Shown piece after piece: positions 5,747 to 14,553 of a stretch of DNA of 40,901 bases. Each line of letters opens with the position of its first letter. Position 1 is the first letter of the stretch. The position numbers and the translations under genes were made by a program. This stretch comes from DATLFA01 sp039915945 (GTDB lineage Bacteria > Actinomycetota > Acidimicrobiia > Acidimicrobiales > WLNW01). Location: NCBI GenBank assembly GCA_039915945.1, contig JBDSMH010000178.1:1-40901 (forward strand), given 5' to 3'. The notes under the pieces are model-generated. The model searched no databases, was not told the DNA's origin, and saw only the letters and a program-made list of their open reading frames with translations.

Positions 5747-7849
5747 ATGCTCACCACAGAAGCGACCGCGATTGAAGCTCCGCCGGTCGTGCCCTCGCAC
5801 AATTTCATCACCGACGTACGAACCCGGCTGTTCCTCACCAGCTTCACGGTGCTGTTCTTCGAACTCATCTGCATTCGCTGGATTCCGGCCTACATCCGGT
5901 ACATCGGTTACTTCAGCAACTTCATCTTGTTGTCTGCGTTCCTCGGCATCGGTCTCGGCATCCTCATCAGCCGACGATCGTGGCGTCTGCCGCCGTTCCC
6001 GTTGATGCTTGCGTTCCTCGTGATCTATGTCTGGCGCAACAAGATCGAAGTGCGGCTCAATTCGACCGACGTCTTGTACTACGGCGCGGGCGAGAGCATC
6101 GCGAAGAGCGAGCACTACCTCGTGTTGCCGATCGTGATCCTGCTCGTGACGATCACGATGGTTCCGTTGGCCCGACCGCTCGGGCCACTACTCAACGCGC
6201 TCCCACGTTTGCAGGCGTACACCATCGACATCATCGGCAGCATGGCCGGCACCGCGATGTTCTTCGCGTTTGCATGGTTCTCCGCACCGCCGATCGTGTG
6301 GTTCGGCGCTCTCACCTTGCTGCTGATCTCACTGGCTGGGCCCCGCACGATCATGCTCGGAGCGTTGCCGATCCTCGCAACACTCATCATCGTCGTCCAT
6401 CTCCAGAGCAACACGCAGTGGTCGCCCTACTACAAGCTCACGGTCGAGCCCGCGGCCGAAGGCACCGGCGTCATCATCAACGTCAACAACTCAGGCCAAC
6501 AGACTGCGACCGAGATCGAATACAAAGAATCCTTCTACCGCCGCGTCTACGAGCTCTTCCCCGCGCAAGAGTTCGAGAACACGTTGATCCTCGGCGCCGG
6601 CAGCGGTTCCGACACCGCGGTCGCACTCGACTACGGCGTTCCCCACATCGACGCCGTCGAGATCGACCCGAAGATCCTCGACCTCGGCAAGCGCCTCAAC
6701 CCCGAGCACCCCTACCAAGACCCGCGCGTCACGACCTATGTCAACGACGGTCGGGCATTCATGCGCAACACCGACAAACGCTACGACCTCATTTCGTTCG
6801 CTTTACCCGATTCGCTCACGCTCACATCAGGCTTCTCCAACCTGCGCCTCGAGAGCTTCTTGCTCACCAAAGAAGCGATCGAGGATGCGCGCGATCATCT
6901 CACCGACGACGGCATGGTCCTGCTGTACAACTACTACCGAGAGCCGTGGTTGGTCGACAAGATCGCGGCGATGATGAAGGACGTCTTCGGCCAAGATCCC
7001 TACGTCAGCACTTACGGCGGATGGGGTCGAGCGGCCGTTCTCATGGCCGGGCCAAAGGTCGCCGAGTTGCCCGCCGCACTCAACAAGCCGTATGCCGAGC
7101 TCGCGGGCCGCGACGAGACACGGGTCGACGTCATCGGCGAAGGCTTCTACCCGACTGTCGACGCGCCACGACCCGCCACCGACAACTGGCCGTTCCTGTA
7201 TCTCAAGACGCCCGTGTTCCCCAAGATCTACGTCGGCTCGTTGTTGCTGCTCGCCGGCATCGCGTTGATCGGTGTGCTCATCGCCATGCCGCGCAAGGCG
7301 TTGCGGCGCTTCGACCTCCACATGTTCTTCCTCGGCGCCGCGTTCATCTTGCTCGAAACCAAGAGCATCGTCGCGTTCGGCTTGTTGTTCGGCAGCACGT
7401 GGATGGTGAATTCGCTCGTCTTCTTCGCCATCCTCACCAGCGTGTTGGTCGCGATTCTCGTGAGCTCGCGCCTGCAGATACGAAGACCCGGCATCCTCTA
7501 CGCGCTGTTGGCGATCACACTCATCGTCAACTTCATCGTGCGCCCCGAACGATTGTTGTTCGACACACCGATACTGCGCTATGTCGTTGCCGCAGTGATG
7601 GCCTTCACGCCGGTGTTCATCGCCAACGTCGTGTTCGCCCGTTCGTTCCGCGACAGCGAGACGGCCGACATCGCGTTCGGTAGCAACTTATTGGGCATCA
7701 TGGCGGGCGGCACCCTCGAGTACTTCGCGCTGTTGCTCGGCTACCGCGCGCTGCTGCTCATTGCGCTCGGCCTCTACATGTTCGCGGCGTTGCTCGGTCG
7801 TTACACCCCCTTCGGGCGAGTGCCGATCACTCCATCCAACTCGAGTTGA
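5747..7849 (+). CDS. Multi-pass membrane protein with spermidine-synthase-like domain
   Basis: 700-residue protein of three parts: an N-terminal block of about seven membrane helices (about 25-215), a soluble Rossmann-fold domain (about 225-475), and a C-terminal block of about six helices (about 485-695). The soluble part has the nucleoside-binding LGAGSGSDTA (about 281-290), acidic VEIDPKIL, and NDGRAFM, as in polyamine aminopropyltransferases. The aminopropyltransferase active-site segment (usually a D-x-T/S-D-P) reads FALPDS, so true spermidine synthase activity is doubtful. Such membrane-embedded spermidine-synthase-like proteins are widespread and mostly uncharacterised. Its last 49 bp overlap the convergent CoA-transferase gene. 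Confidence 0.85.
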   Translation: MLTTEATAIEAPPVVPSHNFITDVRTRLFLTSFTVLFFELICIRWIPAYIRYIGYFSNFILLSAFLGIGLGILISRRSWRLPPFPLMLAFLVIYVWRNKIEVRLNSTDVLYYGAGESIAKSEHYLVLPIVILLVTITMVPLARPLGPLLNALPRLQAYTIDIIGSMAGTAMFFAFAWFSAPPIVWFGALTLLLISLAGPRTIMLGALPILATLIIVVHLQSNTQWSPYYKLTVEPAAEGTGVIINVNNSGQQTATEIEYKESFYRRVYELFPAQEFENTLILGAGSGSDTAVALDYGVPHIDAVEIDPKILDLGKRLNPEHPYQDPRVTTYVNDGRAFMRNTDKRYDLISFALPDSLTLTSGFSNLRLESFLLTKEAIEDARDHLTDDGMVLLYNYYREPWLVDKIAAMMKDVFGQDPYVSTYGGWGRAAVLMAGPKVAELPAALNKPYAELAGRDETRVDVIGEGFYPTVDAPRPATDNWPFLYLKTPVFPKIYVGSLLLLAGIALIGVLIAMPRKALRRFDLHMFFLGAAFILLETKSIVAFGLLFGSTWMVNSLVFFAILTSVLVAILVSSRLQIRRPGILYALLAITLIVNFIVRPERLLFDTPILRYVVAAVMAFTPVFIANVVFARSFRDSETADIAFGSNLLGIMAGGTLEYFALLLGYRALLLIALGLYMFAALLGRYTPFGRVPITPSNSS

Positions 7850-10167
7850 TCGCACTCGGCCTCGGTCTTGCCGAGTACCCGAGTCAACACATCGCGCGTG
7901 TCCTGACCCAGCGTCGGGGTCGCGCGTTGTGTCCACCGGTCGACGCCCGAGTACTTGAAGGGCAACGTCGGTACCGGATGCACGCCGATGGATGGGTGCA
8001 CGAGGTCTTCGTAGAACCCTCGCGCCACCATCTGCGGGTGCCTGCTCTGCACGCGGGGATCCCAGCACCGCGCGGACGGTACGCCGTGGGCGAGTAGCAG
8101 CGCGACGGCCTCGTCGAGATCGTGCGAGGCCGCCCACGCGGCGAGCGCCTCGTCGATGGCGTCGTGATCTGCGTGGCGGCCGGCGAGCGACGACAACGCC
8201 GGGTCGGCGGCCCACGCGGGGTTGCCGAGCGCGCGCAACAGGCCGTCCCACTGGTCGTCGGTCTCCACCGAAATGGCCAGCCACTGTTCGAACCCCGGGC
8301 AGGCGTAGACGCCTTGCGGCGCGGCCTGGGGCGACCGATTGCCCGACCGCATCATCACGTTGCCGTACGCCGTGTATTCGATGATCTGTTCGGCCGCACA
8401 GTTGAGTGCCGCCTCGACCATGGTCGACTCGATGAAGACACCCTTGCCGGTGTGTTCGCGCTCCCACAACGCGACCATCAGCGCGGTTGCGCCGTGGAGA
8501 CCGGCAATCGGATCACACGGTCCTCGCATGATGCGGGGCTGGTCGTCGAGATGCCCCGTGATCCACGCCATACCGGTCATCTGTTCCATTGTCTGGGCGA
8601 ACCCCGGGCGCTCGCGCCACGGCCCCGAGAGACCGAATGCAGGCATGCGCAGGTAGATGGCGCGTTGGTTGAGTTGGTGGATGTGGTCCCAACTCAATCC
8701 CCACTTCTCGATGACGCGCGGAACGAAGTTCTCGGCGACGACGTCACACTCGCGGATGAGGTCGTCGATCAGCTGCTTGCCGGCGGGGTCGTCGATGTTG
8801 ATCGTCACGCCCAGCTTGTTGGTGTTGGCCGCGGTGAACATGTGTCCCCACTCCCACCAATCGGGACGCCCGAACATGTACCCCGTCATGCGCATCCCGT
8901 CGAGGTGCGTGATGGACTCGACGTGCCATACCTCGGCGCCGAGCAGAGCGAAGAAGTGGGTGGATGACGGACCCGCCCACCACGACGTGATGTCGAGGAT
9001 GCGCATTCCCTCGAACGGCAACTTGATCTTGGAAGACGGCACCATCGGCGCGACCGCCGGCCGCGGCCGGGCGTTGATCGAGCCGGTGTGTTCGCCGAGT
9101 TTGGGCGCCGCGGTAAACGGTCGCGGCGACGCGCCGTCGATGAGATAGGGAGGGCGGGGCTGCTCGAAGCCGTCGGGGTTGTCGACGAACACGCCGCGCT
9201 CGCGTAGGTGCTCGTTCTTGAAGATCGACTGCCCGTCGTAGACCTGTGTACACGGCACGCGTAGCTCCGCCGCGAGCGCCATGATCTCGGCGCAGTCGTG
9301 CTGCGTGGTCCACGCATGCAAGATGGCTTCCCACTCGGCGCGCCGCTTGGTGCGCCCACCGAACGATGCGAGTTCGGCGTCGTCGAACAGGTCGGCGCGC
9401 TCGATCATCAGCAGCAAGCCTTGGAACATGTGCGCGGCGTTGGTGTTGAAGCCGATCCATCCGTCGCGCGCCGGCTCGATCGACGGCGTCTCGAGATTGC
9501 GACACACCGTCTCTATGGGTGGACGACCCGCCATGTGATGCGAGAGATCGCTGAAGGTCGACGCCGCGATGGCGTTCACTTCGGCGATGGAGAAGTCGAG
9601 ATCGTCACCCACGCCCGTGCGGCGGGCACGCCACACCGCGCCGAGCGCGGCCGGTGCGGCATACGCGGCCGCAGTCCAATCGCTGATGCGTCCGCCACCT
9701 TGGATCGGCGGTTGGTCGGGGCGCCCTCGATACAGGATCGAGCCCGACTCGGCTTGAATCGTGAACTCGGTCGCCGGGTGTTCGGCCAGCGGCCCCGTCA
9801 AACCGAACGGCGAGATCGACAACACGACGAGGTGTGGATGACGTTCTCGCAGCGACGCTCGATCGAAGTCACCGACCGCACCGAAGTCCTCGACGACGAG
9901 ATCGGCATCGGCCACGAGTTCTCGCACCGCGTCATCGCTGAGGCGGCCCACGATCGAACGCTTGGAGGTGTGGAGGTAGCGGAAGACCGCGCTGTCGTCT
10001 CCACCGAGGTCAGCGCCCGTCGCCGACCACCGCCGCAACGGATCGCCGTGCGCCGACTCGACTTTGATGACATCGGCCCCGCCGTCAGCCAACAACTTGG
10101 TGCAATAGGCGCCGCAATATCCTGTCGAGAAGTCGATGACACGTACGTCGGCCAGCCCCTGCATCAT
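7801..10167 (-). CDS. Tandem-fused CaiB/BaiF family (class III) CoA-transferase
   Basis: 788-residue protein made of two consecutive class III CoA-transferase domains, about 1-370 and 385-788. Each begins with the family N-terminus (GLADVRVIDFSTGYCGAYCT; FEGMRILDITSWWAGP), and each keeps an aspartate at the expected catalytic position: D163 in GRISDWTAAAY and D552 in GPCDPIAGLHG. Such enzymes move CoA between carboxylic acids through an aspartyl-CoA thioester, or act as acyl-CoA racemases. It follows the single-domain CoA-transferase gene by 17 bp on the same strand, so the two are probably co-transcribed. Start ATG at 10167 (a second ATG follows directly), with AAGGGGG upstream. Substrate unknown. 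Confidence 0.9.
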   Translation of the reverse strand: MMQGLADVRVIDFSTGYCGAYCTKLLADGGADVIKVESAHGDPLRRWSATGADLGGDDSAVFRYLHTSKRSIVGRLSDDAVRELVADADLVVEDFGAVGDFDRASLRERHPHLVVLSISPFGLTGPLAEHPATEFTIQAESGSILYRGRPDQPPIQGGGRISDWTAAAYAAPAALGAVWRARRTGVGDDLDFSIAEVNAIAASTFSDLSHHMAGRPPIETVCRNLETPSIEPARDGWIGFNTNAAHMFQGLLLMIERADLFDDAELASFGGRTKRRAEWEAILHAWTTQHDCAEIMALAAELRVPCTQVYDGQSIFKNEHLRERGVFVDNPDGFEQPRPPYLIDGASPRPFTAAPKLGEHTGSINARPRPAVAPMVPSSKIKLPFEGMRILDITSWWAGPSSTHFFALLGAEVWHVESITHLDGMRMTGYMFGRPDWWEWGHMFTAANTNKLGVTINIDDPAGKQLIDDLIRECDVVAENFVPRVIEKWGLSWDHIHQLNQRAIYLRMPAFGLSGPWRERPGFAQTMEQMTGMAWITGHLDDQPRIMRGPCDPIAGLHGATALMVALWEREHTGKGVFIESTMVEAALNCAAEQIIEYTAYGNVMMRSGNRSPQAAPQGVYACPGFEQWLAISVETDDQWDGLLRALGNPAWAADPALSSLAGRHADHDAIDEALAAWAASHDLDEAVALLLAHGVPSARCWDPRVQSRHPQMVARGFYEDLVHPSIGVHPVPTLPFKYSGVDRWTQRATPTLGQDTRDVLTRVLGKTEAECDQLELDGVIGTRPKGV

Positions 10168-10184
10168 TCCCCCTTACCTTCTGC

Positions 10185-11393
10185 TCAGATGACCTTGCTA
10201 TCACGCAGTGCGTCGAGTGTCGCTGCGTCATAGCCCAACCACTCGCCGTACACCTGCTCGTTGAAGGCACCGATCGCGGCGCCGGGGAAGCGGATCGTTG
10301 CCGGTGTGGCGTCGAGACGCGGGGAGGCGGGCACCATGTGCAATTCTCCCATCGCCGCATCGTCGACGGCCACGATGCTCCCCCGCGCCCGGATGTGTGG
10401 ATCGCTCACCAATGACGGCACGTCGTTGACCGGCGCGGCAGGCACGCGATTGTCGGCCATCACCGCCAAAACCTCGTCGAGTGGATGCGCGGCAATCCAC
10501 TGGGCGACGAGCGCGTCGAGTTCATCGGCGTTCGCGATGCGATCGACGCTGCGGGCGAACTTGGCCTGACCCTCGGGCGTATCGGCTTCGACGATCTTGA
10601 GGATGCGGGCCACTTGCCGATCCGTCGTGCCCGACAACACCAGCCACCGGTCGTCACCGGCGCGGTAGACATTGCGAGGCACACCGGTCGGGATGCGTGA
10701 GCCGGTACGCATCGGCGGCGGCTCGTCCGCGGCGGGGTCATAGGCGATGATCGTCGGTTGCAAGAGCGTCAACACCGGCTCGTAGAAGCTGACGTCGACG
10801 TGTTGCCCGCCGCCGCCGTTGACCTGGTTGTGATAACACGCGACGAGCGCGCCGATGACACCCGACAGTGCGCTCAACGAATCGCCGAGCGGTACCGACG
10901 GCAGCATCGGCGGACCGTCCGCGTCGCCGGTCATGTACGTGAGCCCGCCGTAGGCTTCGGCCAGTGTTCCCGCGCCGGGCCGCCCGGCGAGCGGGCCGAT
11001 GTTGCCGTAACACGACACGCTCACCATGACGAGTGCGCGGTTGATCGCAGAGAGATCCGCGTACGAAAGGCCCCATGTCGCGAGTTGCTCGGCGGGATAG
11101 TTCTCGACGATGACGTCGGCGTGGCGAACGAGTTCACGAAAAATGTCACGGCCCTGCTCGGTCGTGAGGTCGAGCGTGATGGTTCGCTTGTTACGCGAAG
11201 TCAGCGCCCACATCAGCGACTCTCCGTTGCGCTGGGCGCCGATCTTGCGTGACACCTCTCCGGCGGGCGGTTCCACTTTCACGACATCCGCGCCGAAGTC
11301 GCCCAGGATGGCGCTGATCTGTGGTCCGGCCAGAAATGTCGAGATGTCGAGCACCCGCATTCCCCCCAACGCACCCCTCGACTCATCCGCCAC
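10185..11393 (-). CDS. CaiB/BaiF family (class III) CoA-transferase
   Basis: 402-residue class III CoA-transferase. The N-terminus GGMRVLDISTFLAGPQISAI, then DVVKVEPPAGE, VIVENYPAEQL and the presumed catalytic D171 (PLGDSLSAL) are typical. The start is GTG at 11393: AGGAGGA lies just upstream and the encoded N-terminus fits, whereas the frame continues open beyond it into the divergent promoter region. Divergent from the P450 gene (11490) and upstream of the fused CoA-transferase. Neighbourhood suggests activation of a carboxylic acid formed by the P450; this is inference. Confidence 0.92.
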   Translation of the reverse strand: MADESRGALGGMRVLDISTFLAGPQISAILGDFGADVVKVEPPAGEVSRKIGAQRNGESLMWALTSRNKRTITLDLTTEQGRDIFRELVRHADVIVENYPAEQLATWGLSYADLSAINRALVMVSVSCYGNIGPLAGRPGAGTLAEAYGGLTYMTGDADGPPMLPSVPLGDSLSALSGVIGALVACYHNQVNGGGGQHVDVSFYEPVLTLLQPTIIAYDPAADEPPPMRTGSRIPTGVPRNVYRAGDDRWLVLSGTTDRQVARILKIVEADTPEGQAKFARSVDRIANADELDALVAQWIAAHPLDEVLAVMADNRVPAAPVNDVPSLVSDPHIRARGSIVAVDDAAMGELHMVPASPRLDATPATIRFPGAAIGAFNEQVYGEWLGYDAATLDALRDSKVI

Positions 11394-11489
11394 GCTGTCC
11401 TCCTGCTCACCGCTCAGAGGGCCGCTCGGGCCCGTTCGACGCAAACTCCAACGATACGATGCGCGCCGGACCGGAACGAACGAGGCGAC

Positions 11490-12713
11490 ATGACGGCAAC
11501 CACACCGCTCGTCGGGGGCAGCACGCCCGAGACCGACATCTACGACAATCACCAGTACGGCGACGGCGTACCCCACGAGAAGCTCGCACGATTGCGCCGA
11601 GACAGCCCGGTGCTATGGCACGAACTGCCCGACGGTGGCGGGTGCTGGTACCTGCTCAAGCACGCGGATGTTGCCGCCGCGTCCAAAGATCCGGCGACGT
11701 TCTCCGCGGCTCGCGGTGGCATCGTGATCGAGGATCAGACCCCAGAGGCACTGGCCCGGGTCAAGACGCAGCTCTTGTCGATGGATCCACCCGAGCATCG
11801 TGAACTACGCAACCTCGTGCTCACCGCGTTCACGCCAAAGACCATCGACGCGATGGCGTCGTGGTTGCGCGAGCGCAGCCGAGCCATCATGCAAGAGGCC
11901 GCGGACATGGGCACCTGTGACTTCGTGATGGACGTCGCCGGCGAGCTGCCGATGCAGACGATCAACCAGATGATGGATGTGCCCGAGGTACACCGCAAGC
12001 GCATCGTGACACTCGCCGACGAAGTCATCGCCGGCGGTGGCGGCCGCGACCGCGCGTCAGCGGAAGATCCCGGTGCCCAGCTCGGTGCGCTCGGCTATGA
12101 GATGGCGAGCGCGCGCAAGGGCAAGGACGGCACCGATCTCATCTCGCTCATGCTCAAGGCGACCTACCAGGGTCATCCCCTCGACGAGGTCGAGTTCGCG
12201 GGATTGTTCGTGCAGATCGCAGTGGCGGCCAACGAGACAACGCGGTCGTTACTGGCGGGTGCGTTCATCGCGTTGATCCAGAACCCAGACGCGTGGGCCA
12301 CGCTCGCCAACGACTATTCCAAGATCCCGGTGGCCGTCGAAGAGATGTTGCGCTGGGTGACGCCGGTGCACTACTTCCGGCGCACGGCCACCCGCGACGC
12401 CGTCGTGCGGGGCCGCACGATACGAGAAGGCGATCGCGTGGTGTTGCACTACACGAGCGCCAACTTCGACGAGGACGTGTTCGACGATCCGTTCCGCTTC
12501 GACGTCACCCGCGATCCCAATCCCCAACTCTCCTTCGGGTGGGGCGAGCATTTTTGCCTGGGTGCCCGGTTGGCGCGACTCGAGACCCGCATCTTCTTCG
12601 AAGAGCTCTTCGATCACTTTGCTGCGGCCGAGATCATTGGTCCGGTGCAGCGGCTCGAGTCGAATCTGACCAACACGACCAAGCGCGTGCCGGTGCGCCT
12701 CACGCCGCGTTAG
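11490..12713 (+). CDS. Cytochrome P450
   Basis: 407-residue soluble bacterial P450 monooxygenase. The haem-thiolate loop is FGWGEHFCLGARLAR with C356 as ligand. The I-helix oxygen-activation motif is AVAANETTR (about 244-252), the ExxR pair is E285-R288 (EEMLRW), and the K-helix/meander (PVHYFRRTATRDAVVRG) is as in the CYP124/125/142-like enzymes that oxidise sterol or branched-chain tails; that closeness is judged by eye. It needs external ferredoxin and reductase, and neither is nearby. Start ATG 11490 with GAGG 5 nt upstream. Next to CoA-transferases and an SDR, suggesting catabolism of a hydrophobic compound. Confidence 0.95.
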   Translation: MTATTPLVGGSTPETDIYDNHQYGDGVPHEKLARLRRDSPVLWHELPDGGGCWYLLKHADVAAASKDPATFSAARGGIVIEDQTPEALARVKTQLLSMDPPEHRELRNLVLTAFTPKTIDAMASWLRERSRAIMQEAADMGTCDFVMDVAGELPMQTINQMMDVPEVHRKRIVTLADEVIAGGGGRDRASAEDPGAQLGALGYEMASARKGKDGTDLISLMLKATYQGHPLDEVEFAGLFVQIAVAANETTRSLLAGAFIALIQNPDAWATLANDYSKIPVAVEEMLRWVTPVHYFRRTATRDAVVRGRTIREGDRVVLHYTSANFDEDVFDDPFRFDVTRDPNPQLSFGWGEHFCLGARLARLETRIFFEELFDHFAAAEIIGPVQRLESNLTNTTKRVPVRLTPR

Positions 12714-12743
12714 CGCGCAAACAAGGTCGAGCCCCCGCGTTGG

Positions 12744-12754
12744 TATCCTCCCGT
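12744..12754 (+). promoter_or_regulatory. Putative leaderless -10 element
   Basis: TATCCT (12744-12749) lies 5 nt before the GTG at 12755 and no Shine-Dalgarno is present. It fits the TAnnnT pattern seen before several other starts in this window. Confidence 0.35.
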
Positions 12755-13561
12755 GTGCCCAGATGGCAGCGCGCACTTGTCACCGGCGCCTCGTCGGGCA
12801 TTGGCCTCGAGATCGCCCGTCGCCTCGCGCTCGACGGCACCCACCTCGTCGTCGTCGCCCGCCGCGAGGATCGACTCGCAGCGTTGGCCGCCGACTTCGC
12901 CCACCTCGAGGTCGAGGTGCTCGTCTGCGATCTAACGGTGCCCGGCGATCGGGCTGCGGTCATTGCCCGACTGCAGTCCTCGACGCGGCCCATCGACCTC
13001 GTCGTCAACAACGCCGGCATCGCATCGACGGGGCATTTCCACGAGATCGCGTTGTCTGAGCACGAGCGCGTCACGAATCTCAATGTCGTGGCCGTGACTG
13101 CTTTGAGTCACGCGCCGTTGGCGCGCATGGTGGCGGCCGGCCATGGCGCAGTGATCAACATCTCGTCGATCTCCAGCCGTCAGCCCGATGCCACTGCGCC
13201 CACCTATGCGGCGAGCAAAGCATTCGTCACGAGCTTGACGCAAGCGATCAACGCTGGTTTGCAAGGCTCCGGCGTGAGAGCGACGGCGGTGCTGCCTGGC
13301 ATCACACCTACCGAGATCGATGCGCACGCGGTCGTGGCCGGCCGCGCCGCGCGGCCACAGATCCCGGCGCGCCGCTTCATCACCACCTCTGCCGAGTTCG
13401 TTGCGCGAGAGACGCTGGCGGCAGCCGCCCGAGGTCAGGAGGTGTGCGTGCCGGGACGCGTGAACCGACTGTTGCTGGCGGTGGGCACGCCGTATCCGAC
13501 GTCGTTCAAGGGCCGGGTCATCGGTCGTTGCTTCGCGGTGGCGCGTCGACTTCTGAAGTGA
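12755..13561 (+). CDS. Short-chain dehydrogenase/reductase
   Basis: 268-residue classical SDR. Motifs: TGASSGIG (10-17), acidic CDLT near 58-61, NNAG (85-88), catalytic S138 (NISSIS), Y151 and K155 (YAASK). The family is close to the 'YqjQ/DltE-like' SDRs that act on lipid or keto substrates; the true substrate is unknown. The GTG at 12755 is chosen because the Rossmann motif starts within ten residues and a -10-like TATCCT lies 5 nt upstream; the frame is open for 154 more codons as a shadow inside the P450 gene. It lies 41 bp after the P450 gene. Its last 44 bp overlap the convergent glycosyltransferase gene. Confidence 0.9.
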   Translation: MPRWQRALVTGASSGIGLEIARRLALDGTHLVVVARREDRLAALAADFAHLEVEVLVCDLTVPGDRAAVIARLQSSTRPIDLVVNNAGIASTGHFHEIALSEHERVTNLNVVAVTALSHAPLARMVAAGHGAVINISSISSRQPDATAPTYAASKAFVTSLTQAINAGLQGSGVRATAVLPGITPTEIDAHAVVAGRAARPQIPARRFITTSAEFVARETLAAAARGQEVCVPGRVNRLLLAVGTPYPTSFKGRVIGRCFAVARRLLK

Positions 13562-14495
13562 GTCGCAGCGCGAGGTCGTGCACGGATTGCACGAACCGCG
13601 CGAACGAGAACTTGTCGCGCACCAAGTCGGTCGCGGCGGCCGACGCCGCGGTCGCGGCGGCGGGGTGCGACATCTCCCACATCGAGCGACGCAGCGCGTC
13701 GGCGTCGCCCGGCGCGACGAGCACCCCCGCGCCATCGACGACATAGTCGACGGTGGCGACGTTGCGCGACACGATGACGGGCACACCATACGAATACGCC
13801 TCGAGGACCATCAGAAGTCCGGCGCCGCGCGAATTGTCCTTGAGCGGTACGACGAGGGCGCGGGCGTGGCGCAGTTGCTCGACGTATTCGGCTTGGTCGA
13901 GCGCCGGTAACAATTCGAGCGCGCCGCCTTCGGACGGTGAATTCGGAGCACCGAGCCGAACCGGCAGACCGGCGTCGACCGCGGCCTCGCGCAGGCACAG
14001 CCAATCACGGTGCTCTCGCCCGCCGGCGAGGAAGTAGGCGTCCCCGGGGCCGTTGCGAGCGCACCGCGGCGCGATGCCGCGCACGACCGCCACAACGCGC
14101 TCGGGGGAAAATCCCTTGTCGATCAGCCGGTCGGCGTCGCCGTCGGAACACATGACGAGGCACTCGATCTGCTGGAACGCCCGCATCGAAAATCGGCCCA
14201 CCATCCGTCGATCGTTGTCGACCACCACGGGTTCGATCGCCACGATGGGCGGGCGAAAGGGCACATGGGCGAGCACGGCACCTACGATCGGCTGCCAGGC
14301 CACGAGGACATCGGCCCGGGCCCACAAGGCCCGCACGGCGAGGGACGCATGTGCGGGGTACGAGAACAGGCGATGCCACTTGGTGCCCCCGGTGCGTCCC
14401 GTAGGGCGCGACCGCACGACCTCGATGTCGATGCCCAACTCGGCGACGGCCTTGACGAAATCGTCGTGTTCCCGGCGGTCCAGTCGACCAACCAC
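13518..14495 (-). CDS. Glycosyltransferase with out-of-frame N-terminus (probable frameshift)
   Basis: 325 residues are readable from GTG at 14495. The body aligns closely with the intact glycosyltransferase at 25126-26097: shared blocks are NGPGDAYFLAGGREHRDW / NGPGEAYMLGGGREHRDW, LGAPNSPS / LGAPNPPS, and the donor-site AYSYGVPVIVSRN / AYAFGVPVITTRN. The paralogue begins PKIVWLVDWTDTEQSDF. Here PKIVWLVDWT is encoded just upstream in another frame, and the match resumes at EHDDF in this frame; a single missing base near 14470-14480 (GGACCGCCGGG) would explain it. The upstream frame has an ATG at 14569. It is either a recent pseudogene or a sequence error. Function if intact: GT-B sugar transfer in polysaccharide assembly. 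Confidence 0.75.
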   Translation of the reverse strand: MVGRLDRREHDDFVKAVAELGIDIEVVRSRPTGRTGGTKWHRLFSYPAHASLAVRALWARADVLVAWQPIVGAVLAHVPFRPPIVAIEPVVVDNDRRMVGRFSMRAFQQIECLVMCSDGDADRLIDKGFSPERVVAVVRGIAPRCARNGPGDAYFLAGGREHRDWLCLREAAVDAGLPVRLGAPNSPSEGGALELLPALDQAEYVEQLRHARALVVPLKDNSRGAGLLMVLEAYSYGVPVIVSRNVATVDYVVDGAGVLVAPGDADALRRSMWEMSHPAAATAASAAATDLVRDKFSFARFVQSVHDLALRLTSEVDAPPRSNDR

Positions 14496-14535
14496 ACGAT
14501 CTTCGGCTGGCCTCTCCGGTGCCTGACTGAAGCGA

Positions 14536-14553
14536 CCTTACACTTACGTAAGG
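14536..14553. promoter_or_regulatory. Palindrome upstream of the frameshifted glycosyltransferase
   Basis: CCTTAC-ACTTAC-GTAAGG forms an inverted repeat with 6-bp arms, and it includes the perfect 10-bp palindrome CTTACGTAAG (14543-14552). It could be an operator for the adjacent minus-strand gene; no regulator is known. Confidence 0.3.

Noticed and set aside
4868..6115. 415-residue version of the SDR
   Set aside because: The upstream part is antisense to the membrane protein gene and has no homology-like pattern; the SDR begins at 5686.
5980..7683. 567-residue open frame on the plus strand inside the membrane protein gene
   Set aside because: Arg-rich shadow frame (RRRRDRPEDPRPRQAP style) of the 5747-7849 gene.
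5747..7849. Assignment as spermidine synthase (speE)
   Set aside because: The active-site acidic motif differs and the protein is a multi-pass membrane protein; only a fold-level call is justified.
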